DNA of 64,000 nt from Stratiolaelaps scimitus (lineage: Eukaryota; Arthropoda; Arachnida; Mesostigmata; Laelapidae), in assembly GCA_019614645.1 (NCBI GenBank), contig JABWDB010000011.1, positions 434,001 through 498,000 of the forward strand, in the 5' to 3' direction. The translations under genes and the position numbers were made by a program. Under the pieces are notes generated by a model, which saw nothing but the letters and a program-made list of their open reading frames with translations, was not told where the DNA came from and did not search any database. The first letter of the stretch is position 1. Every line of letters starts with the position of its first letter. Shown here one piece after another: positions 1 through 12,647 of this stretch.

Positions 1-245
1 GTACCGTTAGATCTCGACTGTGACTCAACTACCTACAAAACGATTCCGGTGTTGACATCCGTCTGGCGACATCCGAAAGAAATCCGGTCAGCGCTCGGGA
101 GCTGAAGTCCAGCTCGGCCGCATCCCGCCAGCCTGTGTCGCATTACTCCCAAGGTTTTGCATTGAGGGCCTCGAGCGTTGAGGCCGCTTTCGAGGCGCGC
201 CCTGCCTCTTCAGCAGCCTTCAACGCTTTGTACCAGAACAGTTAA
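1..245 (+). CDS. Possible partial 3' coding end at the left edge, unrecognised
   Basis: Two readings are open. Frame 1 is open from the window's first base to TGA at 103-105 (34 codons, starting VPLDLDCDSTTYK). Frame 3 is open from 24 to a TAA at 243-245 (73 codons, Ser/Ala-rich) but has no good acceptor. The sequence turns AT-rich right after 245, as expected at a coding-to-UTR boundary. No domain is recognised and both may be chance. Confidence 0.2.
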
Positions 246-759
246 TTCACTGTTTGATTTTGCAATCTATACGTTCTATAGCAGGATCGTGGCGCATTTT
301 GAAATGTGTGAAATTGACACTGTTTAGCAAGGCGGGAGAGAAAAAAAATGTAATTCTCATTTTTGTTTAGTAATTAACTGCAAAGCTCAATATGATTAAG
401 GCAACCTGACAATATTTTCTCGCTAGAAATGTGATACCTGAGCATCGCAGAAGCGCGATTCGACTTGTTCGATTCTTCGATATGGCCTTACCATCTTCTA
501 TACACTGTCTCGTTAGTTGGCCCCGATTTCAGAATTCAGTTCGTCGATTGTTGGTTCGAGACAGGTCGACCTTCACATTTCACGTGAGCCTAAGCGCTGG
601 TCCCAAATCTCCGCTGGCCTTTTTTGATTCGGCTCTTTTTAAACGAGCCTTCCTAGCACATGTACCTAAGCTCTTACCGACGCCGATGAGCAACGCGATA
701 TTCGCATAGTATTATTATACATTGCGCAACCAATAGACACAATTGTAAATCTTAGGTCT

Positions 760-777
760 CTCTCTCTCGAGAGAGAG
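760..777. repeat. Perfect CT/GA palindrome
   Basis: An 18-base perfect palindrome centred on CTCGAG, made of a (CT)n run meeting a (GA)n run. It can form a cruciform and offers GAGA-type sites on both strands. Confidence 0.6.
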
Positions 778-2323
778 GTCAGCTGTCTATCTGGGCCTCC
801 TATCTGGGCGTTGCCCTAAATCTCGTCGGCTGTTGTTCCATGTCGTTGTTTCTCAATCAGATTGTGCTGGGGGCACCCACTTGCTTTTTGCCCACAATGG
901 CAATGCAACACGGTAACAGCAGTGCAATATCGACGATCGATTCTGCTTCAGTCTGATTGGATACGCATCTCCCATCGGCGGTGGACCTGCACACATTGGA
1001 CAGGTTCACCGGGTCTCCCGCGCCTCAGATGCTCCGTCAGCTTGTTCGCCCGCTCAGCTGATTATCTCCCTCGACGCGATCACCTCAGAGTGTCCTCACT
1101 CATCGTCACCGGTGGTATTCGCCAGCCTATCTCCGGGCAGTTGTCGACGGCGTCAACGAATCGACAGATGGACAGCGTCTTCGCTGTATGGGACTTTCTA
1201 ACGGGTCGCGCGCTGGCGTCGAACAGAGATTCGTTAACGGTTTGTCGCTTTGTTACGAAGAGAAGGAGATCTTTCTCGAGTTGCGTTCGTTGCAATGTGC
1301 AATGCGTCCTTGTTCTCTGTGTCGATCTTCGTGTCGATCTCGATGCCGAGGGGCGCCTCTAACGCCGGCAATGTGGAGGAATGAACAAGAGAAATACCCG
1401 CGTTTGCAATTGCCGGTCCTCGGTACCTGCGCGCCTTCGAACAGGTTCCACAGCGGCTGAAATAGGACGCGTAGAAGAAGGAAGGGTTGAAAGACAACGA
1501 ACGATGTAAAAAACGAAGCTGAGGCGATGGCAGCTCGGCATCGATTAGGTCAGGTTAGTGGGCACCACCCCGCGGTGGGGGGTGGAATGCAGTTTCTGTG
1601 GAAAATGCAGAAACCAGATTGTCTTTGGCGTATGGAGTGAATTTCGATAGTTTTCCATAGATAGAAACTACGCGTGATTTTTTCAAATCTCACTATTGGC
1701 AGATGAAAAAGGCTTGCATTTTAGTTTTTCTTTTTGCACCAAAACCCTGAGGGCCTCACCTGCTCACAAGATATTTATTCAATGCATCGTACGACATGAA
1801 ACGCATGCACCAACTACACGTTTTCATGATTATAATCAATTGAAATTAAATGTTCCTGTGAACGATGTAACAACAGCCGATACGAAACGGGTGAAAAAAA
1901 TAACGAAGTTGTTACAAATAAGACCCAATGAAGGTAGCTGCTCTATGCAAAAGTCTATCCAAATAATATATTACGAGAACTAAAACAGACGAAAAAGGTT
2001 AGGGAAGAGACGATCTTGTGTTTATATTGGGCAACAAATGATTTTCTCTTGGCACGAGGACACTCACAATGCATTAGCAAACATTTAGTATCTATAGTAT
2101 TTATTGCCGTTTGAGATTTTTCTATTTTTAGATTAGCATGATATGGCGATCTTAAAGTATTTTGACAATGTGCGTTAACCTGAGAAACACCCTTCAACTC
2201 TCACTAATGGCTCCTAACCCGTTCTGTTAAGCAACTCGCCTCCTCATTGATCTACCATTTGCCCCCACAGACCCTTGTGAGGCACCTTGTCTGTTCCTAT
2301 GGCTCTCCCTCTCGTTGTGTCGC

Positions 2324-2357
2324 TACTGGATACATACTAGCCGAGTACTGGATACAT
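2324..2357 (+). repeat. 12-base direct repeat, 22-base period
   Basis: TACTGGATACAT occurs at 2324-2335 and again at 2346-2357, separated by ten bases: a one-and-a-half copy tandem duplication just upstream of the 2.45 kb promoter-like site. Confidence 0.6.
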
Positions 2358-2449
2358 CCTTTCCGGCGTTAAGGTTCGTTCTTGCGCACGCCTCTCTTCG
2401 GGGGATACACAAACGTAGGCGCAGTTGTAGAACGAACGTGCTAACTCGG

Positions 2450-2483
2450 TATAAAAGGTAGCTCTCATTGATAGCTCTTATTC
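2450..2483 (+). promoter_or_regulatory. TATA box with initiator-like site 30 bp downstream
   Basis: GGTATAAAAGG carries a full TATA box (TATAAAAGG at 2450-2458). TTATTC at 2478-2483 matches six of seven positions of YYANWYY, with its A 30 bases from the TATA T, the canonical spacing. The following 1.2 kb is GC-rich but has no recognised protein; the 104-codon frame at 2687-3001 and the 141-codon frame at 3257-3682 lack known domains. It could be a promoter of a non-coding RNA or a distant gene, or chance. Confidence 0.3.
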
Positions 2484-5400
2484 GGCCCGTGTAGTAGAGT
2501 CCTCGGACACGGACGATCAGAGCTCAATATCCTGCATGCACCCTCGGCTTGCTCTCCAGCCGGTGTTCCCTACCCTGCGTCTCTGCCTGCCTACCTGTCT
2601 AGAAGCACGAGGACATGAACGAAGACAAGCAAGCCGCACTAGAGATAGTTGACCAGTCAGTCAACTGCGAGCACTGAGGAAGCCATATGGTGGGCAGGTG
2701 CTTCGAAAGCACCACAATGGTCACAGCCGCTGACTCCGACGCACACACACAGATATCCATAATGGGCCCAGCTAGCGCATTGGCCAAGTGCCTGTCCAAA
2801 ACCCCTGATCCACCCCCCCACTACCCCTGGTTTAGCCGCTCCCTCTCGTGCGTAAGCGAGGGCAGACTGGCGAGTACAAGATGTCTGGCGTCTTGCTCTT
2901 CTATAATAGGTTCTAGCGAAGCGCTGCAGAGCGCCCCCGCGCGTTCGCCGCGTCTCCGCTTTCTAGTGCGCTCTTTCGATCACTGTTCACCTCCAAGCTG
3001 ACTCGTTCATTCTATGTGTGTCTGTGTGTATGCATGCGTCAGTGTAAACGTATGTATATGGCGTGAGAGTGCCGGAGCCTGTCTCCGTGACCCCTTGAAT
3101 GGCCGTAAACGCCTGCCCCACTCTGTGATGGTCCGATTCACCTTCGCAACTCGGAGATCTTCCGAGCTCACGGGGCTTGAGAAGCGCTGAGAGACAGGGA
3201 GTACTCCCGCGCGAGAGAGTGATAGCGAGCACCACAAAGCTCCGACGCAGATCTTCTTGGTCGATCAGATCTCCTTGGTCTGGCCCGAACGACTGTATAA
3301 TAGCTATAGTTCAGAGACGCTAAGCAGAAGCACACATAGAGCCGGACAGCGTAGAGGTCTGCAGCGGCGACGAACACACAGTAGCAGAGGCGTCGGCCAA
3401 ACGAGAAGACGGGGCTCTATGGGCAAAGGCCGAGGCGGCCCATGGACCGCTTCGAGGCAGAACCTGGACAGATGGCATTCTGCAGCTCTAACTCTTCGGG
3501 GTTGGCGCAAAGCGTTGCACGGAGCCACCTGTCCATCTCGGGCGCTTCTGGCGGGCAGCGTCAACGCTCAGCCTACCGTTTCAGTTACTACAAGTGAAGG
3601 CCATTTGAGAGTAAGCGACAAGCAACGAAGCACGTTGCTATACATTGAGTTGTATTCGATTTTCAATACTCAACCCGAATGATTAAGTAAAGATAGTATA
3701 TTAAGTAAGTGATTTTAGATATCGAGGACAACCTCGATCGTAATTAGTTTTGATTGATGGAACTCGAATTTATAAAAACTATGCCATCTTCCTCTTGAAC
3801 GTTTAGAAATATCGATTTGTTCAATTTTTACCTTTTTTTATTTTTCTAATTTTTCCACATTTGATGGATATATTGTGAGGACAATATCATCACATAATAG
3901 ATGTAAGATGAGGTGCGGCGCTTAATTACTGAGCATATGTAACGACATATGCATCAGGCCGTGTGCAAACCGGCCTCGTCAGACGTGCCTCATAAAAATG
4001 AAAAACTTAAAAATGAGTCAGGCCACACTCGAGACGATTTACGAATGTCCCATCCCCAATCTGCGGGATCAATTTTGAACTTATCAGTGTACTGTGCACA
4101 AATGTTTGAACCTTCGCTGAAATAATTCCTTGGGGGGGGTGGCTATTTTCGGTCCGTGCAACGCTCCTGAGGTGACGTACGAGCAGGTCGAATGAACTAG
4201 GCGTTTCTCTGGACAGTAGCTTGCCTAACTACGTTTGTATCTTCTGTTTGTACAATGATGAAGCTCATCTATGTTCTGTGTGTGTTGGAATCTTGTTCTT
4301 GAATTTTATGTCTGTCCGAAAACTTGCCTAGATGTTGGAAGGCTCATCGAATCAATCGAATTCGTCTAATGACGAATGCACTCAATATCAGATGCGACGG
4401 ACAAGCGTTGTTTGGTGACGACGATGCCTAGGCATTGCTGCACATCCTCTCTGGCCGCGTCGAGCGTGCTGACCACGCATAGCATGTTACCACGTAGATA
4501 ACTGTAAGGTATTTCTCATATTTTCCTATGCCGTGACACCGTCAACGAGTTACACCGTTGCTGGAAAGTGTAGAAGACCCTTGTGCGAATGTTTAGCACG
4601 TTGTAAAGGTCGCCTTCTTCCGCTTCTGTCTGCCTAGGTTTCAGGTCGCGCCTGCCAACGGGCAACAGCCTAGCTGTCCTTCGACTCGACGGAACCTCTT
4701 CTTCGAGCAAGTCGCCCGCAACGCTAGCTGTTCAGCTCTTCGCGCGCACTCTCGCAAAATGCACCACTGTATTTACAGCTGTGTATTTCCAGTTGCCGTC
4801 ACCGTCGCGTGGTGCCAGCAGGTCCGCCGCTGCTCACGGCGACGTCGTCATCTAGCGATCGCTCGCACCTCCACACAGGCGCGTTGCCATGCGGCTGTGT
4901 TACGAGGTCATAACACGCCAAACGCGAAGCATGTTTACCGCCGATCGCTCGACCGGACGTCCCGGCCAACAGCCTGCAGCTACTTGATACCTAGTCAATG
5001 CCGTCCGGGCCCGTCCACCGGCGCCAAACAGCGAACTGGCCGACACGAACGGCCCACCCAGTCCCCCGGTAAAGTTATAGCGTGCCATCCGACGCACACG
5101 GTGCCTCCCTTGCTTCCAGCCATCTCGAGCTTCTGCCAACACCTAGGGAACAGTTCTGGTCGAATCGAATGCGTGGCGAACGCCGGACACGATTCGAGTG
5201 CCGAGCTCGAGAGGGTTACGCCGCTCCCTGTTTACGAAGGACCATGACCATAGGCGCGCCGGCCGCCACGCCGACACGTAACATCGTGTGTGCTTTTAAT
5301 ATGACACACCCGACGGCTGGTGCGGCGGCGGCGGCGGTGGCCGGGGAAAATATACGAAGCGAGGAGAAATGCTAACGCCCGGAAGGGAGGAACGTGCTCA

Positions 5401-6010
5401 GCAGAACTTTGCTTGATTTAGGAGAGGGCCCTCCTCTATTTGACGGCGTGGCACCGTGGCGCGCTAGATGAATCCCCGCCGCCTAACGACGATTGCTGTC
5501 TCCCTTAAAGCTTCGACACCGGACGCGCGGGCCGGCGTAGCGAGGCATCTCCGCGCACTTTACGAGCGACACCCGTGTTGTCACCTTTCGAAAAGCGCGC
5601 TTGCTCGTCGGCGAGCGAGCCTGTATGCCTACCGGGATGGTACGTTAGCGACGACATAGGACGAGATATAGGGCAGGACGTATTGTCGCTGATGGTCGAG
5701 CGGCCGATTGGTAGCGATAGGTAGGGAAGAGGTCTGCGAAGGGCTGATTCTTGTCGTCGCTTTGGAGGTAATGAATCTGTGTGGCAACTAGATCCCCTAC
5801 AGTGTTCGATGGAGGCGGCTCGACGGATGGAACGGTAACTGCACGAGAAAGAAATAACTCGCGGAAAGCTCGCGCACCCGCTCACGATCTCTGTGTATGA
5901 GTATAAGGTCATCATGATGCGGTTCTATAGATGTGACCATACGCATGACGTTGCCCGGGGCCCAGGTGACCTGTTCTGCTTCTGCTGCTGACAAACACCA
6001 ACAGGCCATG

Positions 6011-6031
6011 CGTATCATCAATATCCCATAG

Positions 6032-6037
<6 letters not shown>
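6011..6037 (-). repeat. 27-base dispersed motif abutting a (TA)n array, copy 3
   Basis: On the minus strand this is the same 27-base motif (core TTGCTATGGGATATTGATGA) found twice in snail intron 1. It differs from each intronic copy by one base. As at 36.1 kb, the (TA)n array lies directly 5' of the motif in motif orientation. Confidence 0.8.

Positions 6038-6062
<25 letters not shown>
6036..6062. repeat. (TA)n microsatellite
   Basis: Pure alternating AT of about 27 bases next to the 27-base dispersed motif. Confidence 0.9.
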
Positions 6063-6066
<4 letters not shown>

Positions 6067-7700
6067 ATCGTGCAGAACCGCACGCTGCTGAGACACGAAA
6101 GGCGTGAGTCTCTTCCCAGGCATCAGTGATCTTTTTGCCCTGCAGAATGTTACCGACGTTCCTACAGCACGTGCGGCCCTCTCCCTCCTACTCTCGTTCT
6201 AAGCTTACAGATGATGTCAACCACGACAAGGCAGTTTGCGTCGTTTGCCGTCGAGCAGCTAACCTGGCAATCCCTTAGCCACAACGCCACCTAGCGACAA
6301 CCGCGGCCAGTGCAGTTGTGCGTCTGCTGTCGCTATCGCCAGCCCGAACTGCCGCGTCCGCCACCCTGTTTGCCGAGTTCGGTGTGTTGTTGCTGTTGTT
6401 TGTTTTTGTTGTCGGAGGTCCTCACGGACTCTGATGGTACTTTCGCAGCCGCCGCCACCGCCGCCGCCGTCGTCGCAATAACTGCCCAAACTGGTGCACA
6501 CCGGTGTCACGCTCTTGTAGCGTGCCTAACACTAGATGCATGGTAGGGCGCCAAGACGATGATACGTCGAATAAGTGAACTACTGTCGACAACAGCGTGA
6601 TACCGCGTTGACGGACGCTGATGTGAGGCCGACGGGGACGCCGCCCCCCCGCCGCCGCCCGACTGTGATGACTGAATGGCTGTTTTCATAACCTGGCTGA
6701 GACTAAAGACAGCACTTTTCAGGATGCAGCTGCTGCTGCTGCTGCTACTGTCTTTGCTGTACCAGTTAGCTCGTGCTTACATTGATGCGAGGGTGGGGCT
6801 CGGTAGCGATGGTCCACTCGAGGTCCCGTGGCCCCGCGCGACATCGTCGCCGGCAGCTCACCCTTCAGCTCGCTCGCTCCCTAGAACATATACGAGATCG
6901 GCTGCAGCAGCAGCAGCATCAGCCTCATTCGCTATAAGGTTGTGAATGCTTTAGGATTGTGGCGGGAGGCGTATTAGCGCCGGCTGGCCAGCGAACCAGC
7001 CAGACGGCTTGCCCATATAGCTACCACCCGAAGAGCGACTTGTCTATCAGCAACAGCTGCTGCGGCGGCGGCGGCGGCCGTGGCCGCGGCCACAGTGATG
7101 TCTGCAAAAGTATTTTGTGGGCGTGAGCCGGTGGTGGCGCCAATGGCGACCCCCTATTTTCGAGAAGGCGAAACGACTCTACGAACGCGCACCAGACTCT
7201 ACCGCGATGGTGGCAACTCGATGACACATCCCGGTGGTGTAGAATGAACGGTGCAACGCTCGATAAACTCTGCGCCAGCGGTGCAGCCAACGACGGTGGT
7301 GGCGGCGGCGGCACCAGCAGTTGACCGCCGTTACTGTACCAGCACCGTACAGTGACAACAACGAGGAGGGTCGGTCGTATCAGCGGGAACATGAAGCGAC
7401 CTGTAGTAAACGTGCGGGCGAACAGCGCCGCCCCCGACGTCTTAGGGTGGGCCTGAAGGGCCCAGCTTCTGGGCCTGACGAAGATGTCCTGTTGACCGAT
7501 AGCCGGCGCCTTCGAGAGCAGACGTCTTCGAGTTGGCCTTTGAAGGGGGTCGTATATCAGTGGACATTAGCGTGTTCGTATGTTTGGCCAGACAAGGTTG
7601 CCGAGCACACCCAACGTGGAAGGTGCGTGCACCTTACGTTGACGGTTGGGAGGGACCCGGCTGTGGGCTTGCCATGACGGCGTGATGGCGACCGGCTGGC

Positions 7701-10700
7701 GGCAAGCTCGATTGAAAAACGCCAATCATGTCCCGCACCTATCTGCACATAGCAATCATAGGTCTTAACAAGAAGAAGGATTCCCTTCAAGTGAAGATTA
7801 CGCTATATAAATATAATGATTGGCCGTTCTTCAGCAATAATATCACGATAAGCTCTTCACAAGTATCGCAAATGCTGAACACACACGTTATCTCGTTGTT
7901 ATGATCGATCAGCATTGTCAACGGTAAATTTGGCTATTAGACATAAATAGCAGGAAATCGGTGATGGTCTCAACAAAAGTTCCTCATCGTAACGACCGAT
8001 AGAAATAAATGTATATTTTTGTTCTCATATTTGAATTTCGTACTCTCCTTATTCCTCTGTATTCAAGTATTATTAACCGTCTCATTATACGGCTGTCATT
8101 GATATCTATTAACGCAAAGGTTGAATATAAGTACTCCGAGCAGAGGGACAGCGACAACAACAAACGACCAGACGACGAACCTCACTTATACAGGCTGGCA
8201 TATATTCAATACTCGCTGTGGTTTTCGTCAACGCCTCGTGCTGGCCGCAGTCGTCTAGGTGCTACGTATGCGGTCTAAGAATAACCTAAACAGTCGAGCA
8301 AATTGCCAATGAACATGGTATCGGCGCGCTACGCACACAGATGACATGACACCACAGTCAGATGTAAATGCTTCGAGCGAAAGAAGAAAACATCGAGGCG
8401 CGTCCCTTATTATCGACGACGCCAACAACTAACAAGGGTCTCTCGTTGCTTGTTACACCGATCGGTCCAGGAGGTCGCGGGGCCACTGTCAGAAGCATCT
8501 GAAATCTGGCTGCAATATTGGCAGCCCGACATTGCATCTCGGCGCAGAGATCTAGGCGTGGTATGGCACGGAGGCGGCGAGTGTTCGAGATCGCTGGCCG
8601 CTTGCACCGTTCGAGCACCGCTCACAGAACAAACGCGACGAGACTGTCTGGTGCGTCCGCGTCATCCGCTGTGGGCCGGTGGGCGCTTTCCTCCTTCGAG
8701 ACGAACGCGACACGAGGAATGGTTTGTCACTGGCGAATCTTTGCAGGGGTCCACGTGTGATTCATCCAAGGCAGACAATCGCGCATGTGTCGTGTGAAAT
8801 TGCTGTAGCGGAGTACAGCGTTGTAATGCAGTGAAAGCAACGGATGGCTCTTTCCTGTGTCAATTTTCTTTCCCCGGTACAATACGACTGCTACTGCTGC
8901 TGCTACTACTAATAATATAATAATAAGGCACATATGGTGAGCAAATACTACAGAGCTCTATCTTTGGGGTCGCTTGACTCGTCGTGTCTGCGCCCACTGC
9001 GAGGCGAATTAGTGATTGTCTCGAGGGGGGGGTGGGCGAACGGCTTAACGAGATCTGCCACTAGATTCCTAGATCATCACACTGCTTACGCAGGTCCAAC
9101 CGAGGCGAACAGGTCGCATTCAGTTGGCGTCGGTGATTTCTTTATATTGGTCTTCTATTGTCGAGTCGTCACCAATTTGTCCTCACGGATTTGTTCCATT
9201 CGTTTTTCGTTGAGAGGATAGCTACAGCGGATTTGATCGATAATTAGAAGGTGAAGGACGCCAACAACGTAAGTGGGTAACCGACAAACCAGTGCAATCT
9301 GCAGGATAAATGAAATGTCCAAGACTCTGTCCACAGACACCATCTGCATGCGTTGCCTGCTGTTGTAACAGGTACCGGCGACATCAGATTCGTCCTGATC
9401 CAGGGTAGGTTTAGGTGTCGCTCACTGACTTGCCATTGGCCATACAGGTAGACAACTCCCGAGTTCGAAGAAGCTGCACATTTATACACACTCACACACA
9501 CACATATATATACACAAACCGTAAAGGAGCTCTTCACAGCAATAGTTATAACGGCGGTTATATTGGGAAGTATATTGCTTGCAGCAGGCATTAACTATTG
9601 GTACGACCCTGCAGCGAACTCGAGGCCGGTCTTCAAGCGAACATAGCCCACCGCAATATCGCTTAGAGAGTGACAACGCTCGAGGCTCGATGGCCACACA
9701 GAAGTGTATCTCACTTCGCCGGCTTCGCGGCTAAACGATCTACGATGTAACCTATGCCTAGGACCATTATGAGCACCTCTTATTGGCCTGACTACGAGCA
9801 GGCCGAAGAGCGCCTATGTAGTTGAAAGGCACATTGAAGACATTGGCAACAATCACAAACGGAGGGTGAGACGAGATGGATGGTGGCCATTGTCTACTAT
9901 CAACAATAATGTACTCATACAGCTACCCGTTAATCGGCATGGGCCAGCCGGAGAGTCCGAACAAGTCGCCGTACATGGCACCGAGACATAAGTCAAAGGA
10001 TTTATCTCCTTGTTGATTTCATTATAGTATTAGTTAACTTAAGTTACTAACTTTAAACATAGAATAATGAGGAAATCTTTGGGGAGAGTTGGAATGATTA
10101 GTCATTCATACTGCGTTAGAAGTGGCACTTCAGGCGGCATCCGTTGAAACCGAGGAAGATACTTGCATCAGCAAAACACTTGCCTACGAATAGCTTAAAC
10201 ACCATTCATCATATGCGGCCATGTTTGCGGGCAGTGCGCAGGAGGTTCAATGGTGCTACGCTGTTATAAACCGCCACGTCTCCCTATTGATACTCATACA
10301 TATCAGCCGACAGGTTCGTAGCTAGATAGTGTGCCACCAAATCTAGGCTTGTTAATGCTTTGCGAACGTCTAGTACCGTTCGGGAAGTGTGCACTTGTAT
10401 GATATCGTGTTATCAGTGCCGTCCGATTGACCGATGTTGATCATCGATTAAAGGTCAACAACGCAAAAGTTATTATATTAAAATCATCAGACTGGCGACG
10501 CGATTGATTGTAATCTTTAACCTAAGCTTGGGGTTAAAACGAACGGCGGAAGATGTTTTGGTCAACAAACTCCTTTGGATTGAGGATATTTTTTTCAACA
10601 ACCTTACAAATTCAGCATCAGGGAATCGTTTGGAGTGTATGCCTAAATAGCCAGTCGGTGTCTAGACGTTGGTGAAAATGCCATTTTTCAATATGTCCTC

Positions 10701-11381
10701 TAAATGGGGTTCTTGTGAAAATCTGCTGAACTGAATCATTTTTTCATCTGTTTTTTGGAACTCTCCTTCCGCTGTTCATCCATCCCATCATCGTACATGT
10801 GTACGATTGTCTTTTATAAATGACTAATTGCGACGCCGTAGCTAATTAGTTTTTTTTGTTGGATATCACATTTACATGCCTGATGCACATGCGCGCTGAG
10901 CGGTCTAGCTATCTATGTGCAGACGTCGTACCTAACTGAATTGCTAAAATATACTCAAAAGTAATTAGCTAGCAATACTGCCGAGAATCGAACAATCGGA
11001 AAACTCTCGCATAACATAGTGTCTCTCTATTGTATAAGCTAAACGTTTTTGAATATTCGCCAATATTACTAGTGCCTCAGTGACTATTTCTTAAATAATC
11101 ATTATTGCGATTATACGTGAACAGTTCCCTCTCAGCTCTAAATTGCGGGAAAAATTCATATTGCCCTTTTGACACAAATTTCCAAACGAGTTAGCATTCT
11201 CGTTAGGTTATTGCTGTACTTTTGCGAAACTAAAAACACGTTTCGAAATTCGAGATACCCGACCAAGCCGCCTACGTAGCCTGCTACTCTACCCGCGACC
11301 TCGCCGTGCGTTGTCACTAGTAGCCAAGCACCTCGTCGCATGTTCAGGTGACGCTTGCGCACTAACGCCTGCAATTTCGCA

Positions 11382-11412
<31 letters not shown>

Positions 11413-11814
11413 CCTGTATTACGCACGTCTCATCTATTTGCCGCTCATTCAGATTCTGTCATGTTAAACCATCTCGCGGCCAAGGGTGCCCCCCATAGTT
11501 GCTTCATATCTAATCAGCGATTGTAGCCAGTGGTATATAGGCATGGCGTAGCAATTACATCTTAGCAAGCTGGCGATGTGTCGATCAAGGAAAATCGACG
11601 GCTGGGAATGAAACTGCGAAATAAAATGCGTATCTCATTGCATAGTGAAATGTGCTTGCGGATGCAAGCATCGCATGGCAGGCCTTTCATCGCCGGATAG
11701 CAAATTAGCTATCGTTGGATCGAAACGCTGGCGGGCACTTGACAAACCTGTATTCTGTATGTAGGCTGGAAGGAAGGACTACTCGCGAAGTGTTTAGCTT
11801 GTATAGAATAATAG

Positions 11815-11816
<2 letters not shown>
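7701..11816. other. AT-rich intergenic region, no gene seen
   Basis: Mixed to AT-rich sequence with no long open frame, notably empty at 9.7-11.1 kb. It holds a TATATAAATATAA stretch at about 7804, a CA/TA repeat at about 9490-9515, and (ATT)n at about 11380-11412. Confidence 0.6.

Positions 11817-11894
<78 letters not shown>
11817..11894. repeat. (TA)39 microsatellite, longest in the window
   Basis: 78 bases of uninterrupted TA. It creates false open frames full of Tyr-Ile on both strands (11715-12128 on +, 11816-12037 on -), which should not be annotated as genes. Confidence 0.97.
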
Positions 11895-11896
<2 letters not shown>

Positions 11897-12606
11897 CAAC
11901 CTAAGCGTGTCCCCGCTTACCGTTAATTCAAAGGTAAGTGTGTATGTATACATTCGTGTATACAATGACCCAGTCTTGGCAAAGCAGTCTTTCAGTGTCG
12001 CTCTATTCATCGTCGCAGTTCGCCCATTGAGACGCAACGCTTTCTCACAACCGCATTCTGACCTTCTTCACGACATGTACGTCCCAATGTGGCACGGCAA
12101 TAGATCCCACGTATGGTTCCGCATATGATATCTTCCTACTTCGTCGTTAGCCGCTGGCAAATCCACCCCTTACAATATAATCGCTAATACGCTCGTCGAC
12201 ACTTTGGCCAGGCCAAACGTACAGATCGACCGACAGGATATATCATCATTCTAGAATATATAGAGCATAAACATACTGCCCTCTCGCAGATGACAACAGC
12301 CCTCTACATCGTCCGGTCGGCGACCGGCAAAAATGTTCACCTGCACCGAACCGGGGGCAGATGTAACATAAGACAGTGGCTCGGGCGCGGGGAGCTGCGG
12401 ATCGTAAACGTAGACAGCGAAATGCCTGCAATTTCGAATACGCCCGCCAGTGTCAGCTAATGTCAGTCCGTCCAGACAGCCGTCAAGACTCCACCGCCAC
12501 CTAGCCTGCCTGGTGCCTGTACCTATGCGATCGTGCACGTGCGGTAATGGCGCGAAACACAGAGCAAATCAAAGAAACACAGGCAAGGAACAACCTAATA
12601 CAAGCA

Positions 12607-12647
<41 letters not shown>
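12607..12647. repeat. Compound (AC)n(AT)n microsatellite
   Basis: About 16 bases of AC followed by about 25 bases of AT. Confidence 0.9.

Larger units (their letters stand above)
246..2440. other. Intergenic, no gene recognised
   Basis: AT-rich for the first 500 bases, then mixed. Short overlapping open frames at 860-1500 have no conserved domain. Small structures: the CT/GA palindrome at 760-777, a CCACCCCGCGGTGG-type hairpin at about 1566-1582, and a 12-base direct repeat at 2324 and 2346. Confidence 0.6.
2484..7700. other. Gene-poor GC-rich and microsatellite sequence
   Basis: Many short overlapping frames, rich in Arg, Pro and Ser, and no recognised domain on either strand. An AT-rich gap lies at 3,700-4,500. 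(CTG)n at 6727-6747, CGG/CCG-rich runs at 6450-6470, 6640-6660 and 7060-7080, and a (TA)n tract at 6036-6062 are the visible structures. Confidence 0.5.

Noticed and set aside
11715..12128. 137-codon frame as a gene
   Set aside because: Its core is the (TA)39 microsatellite read as Tyr-Ile repeats; both strands show the same artefact.
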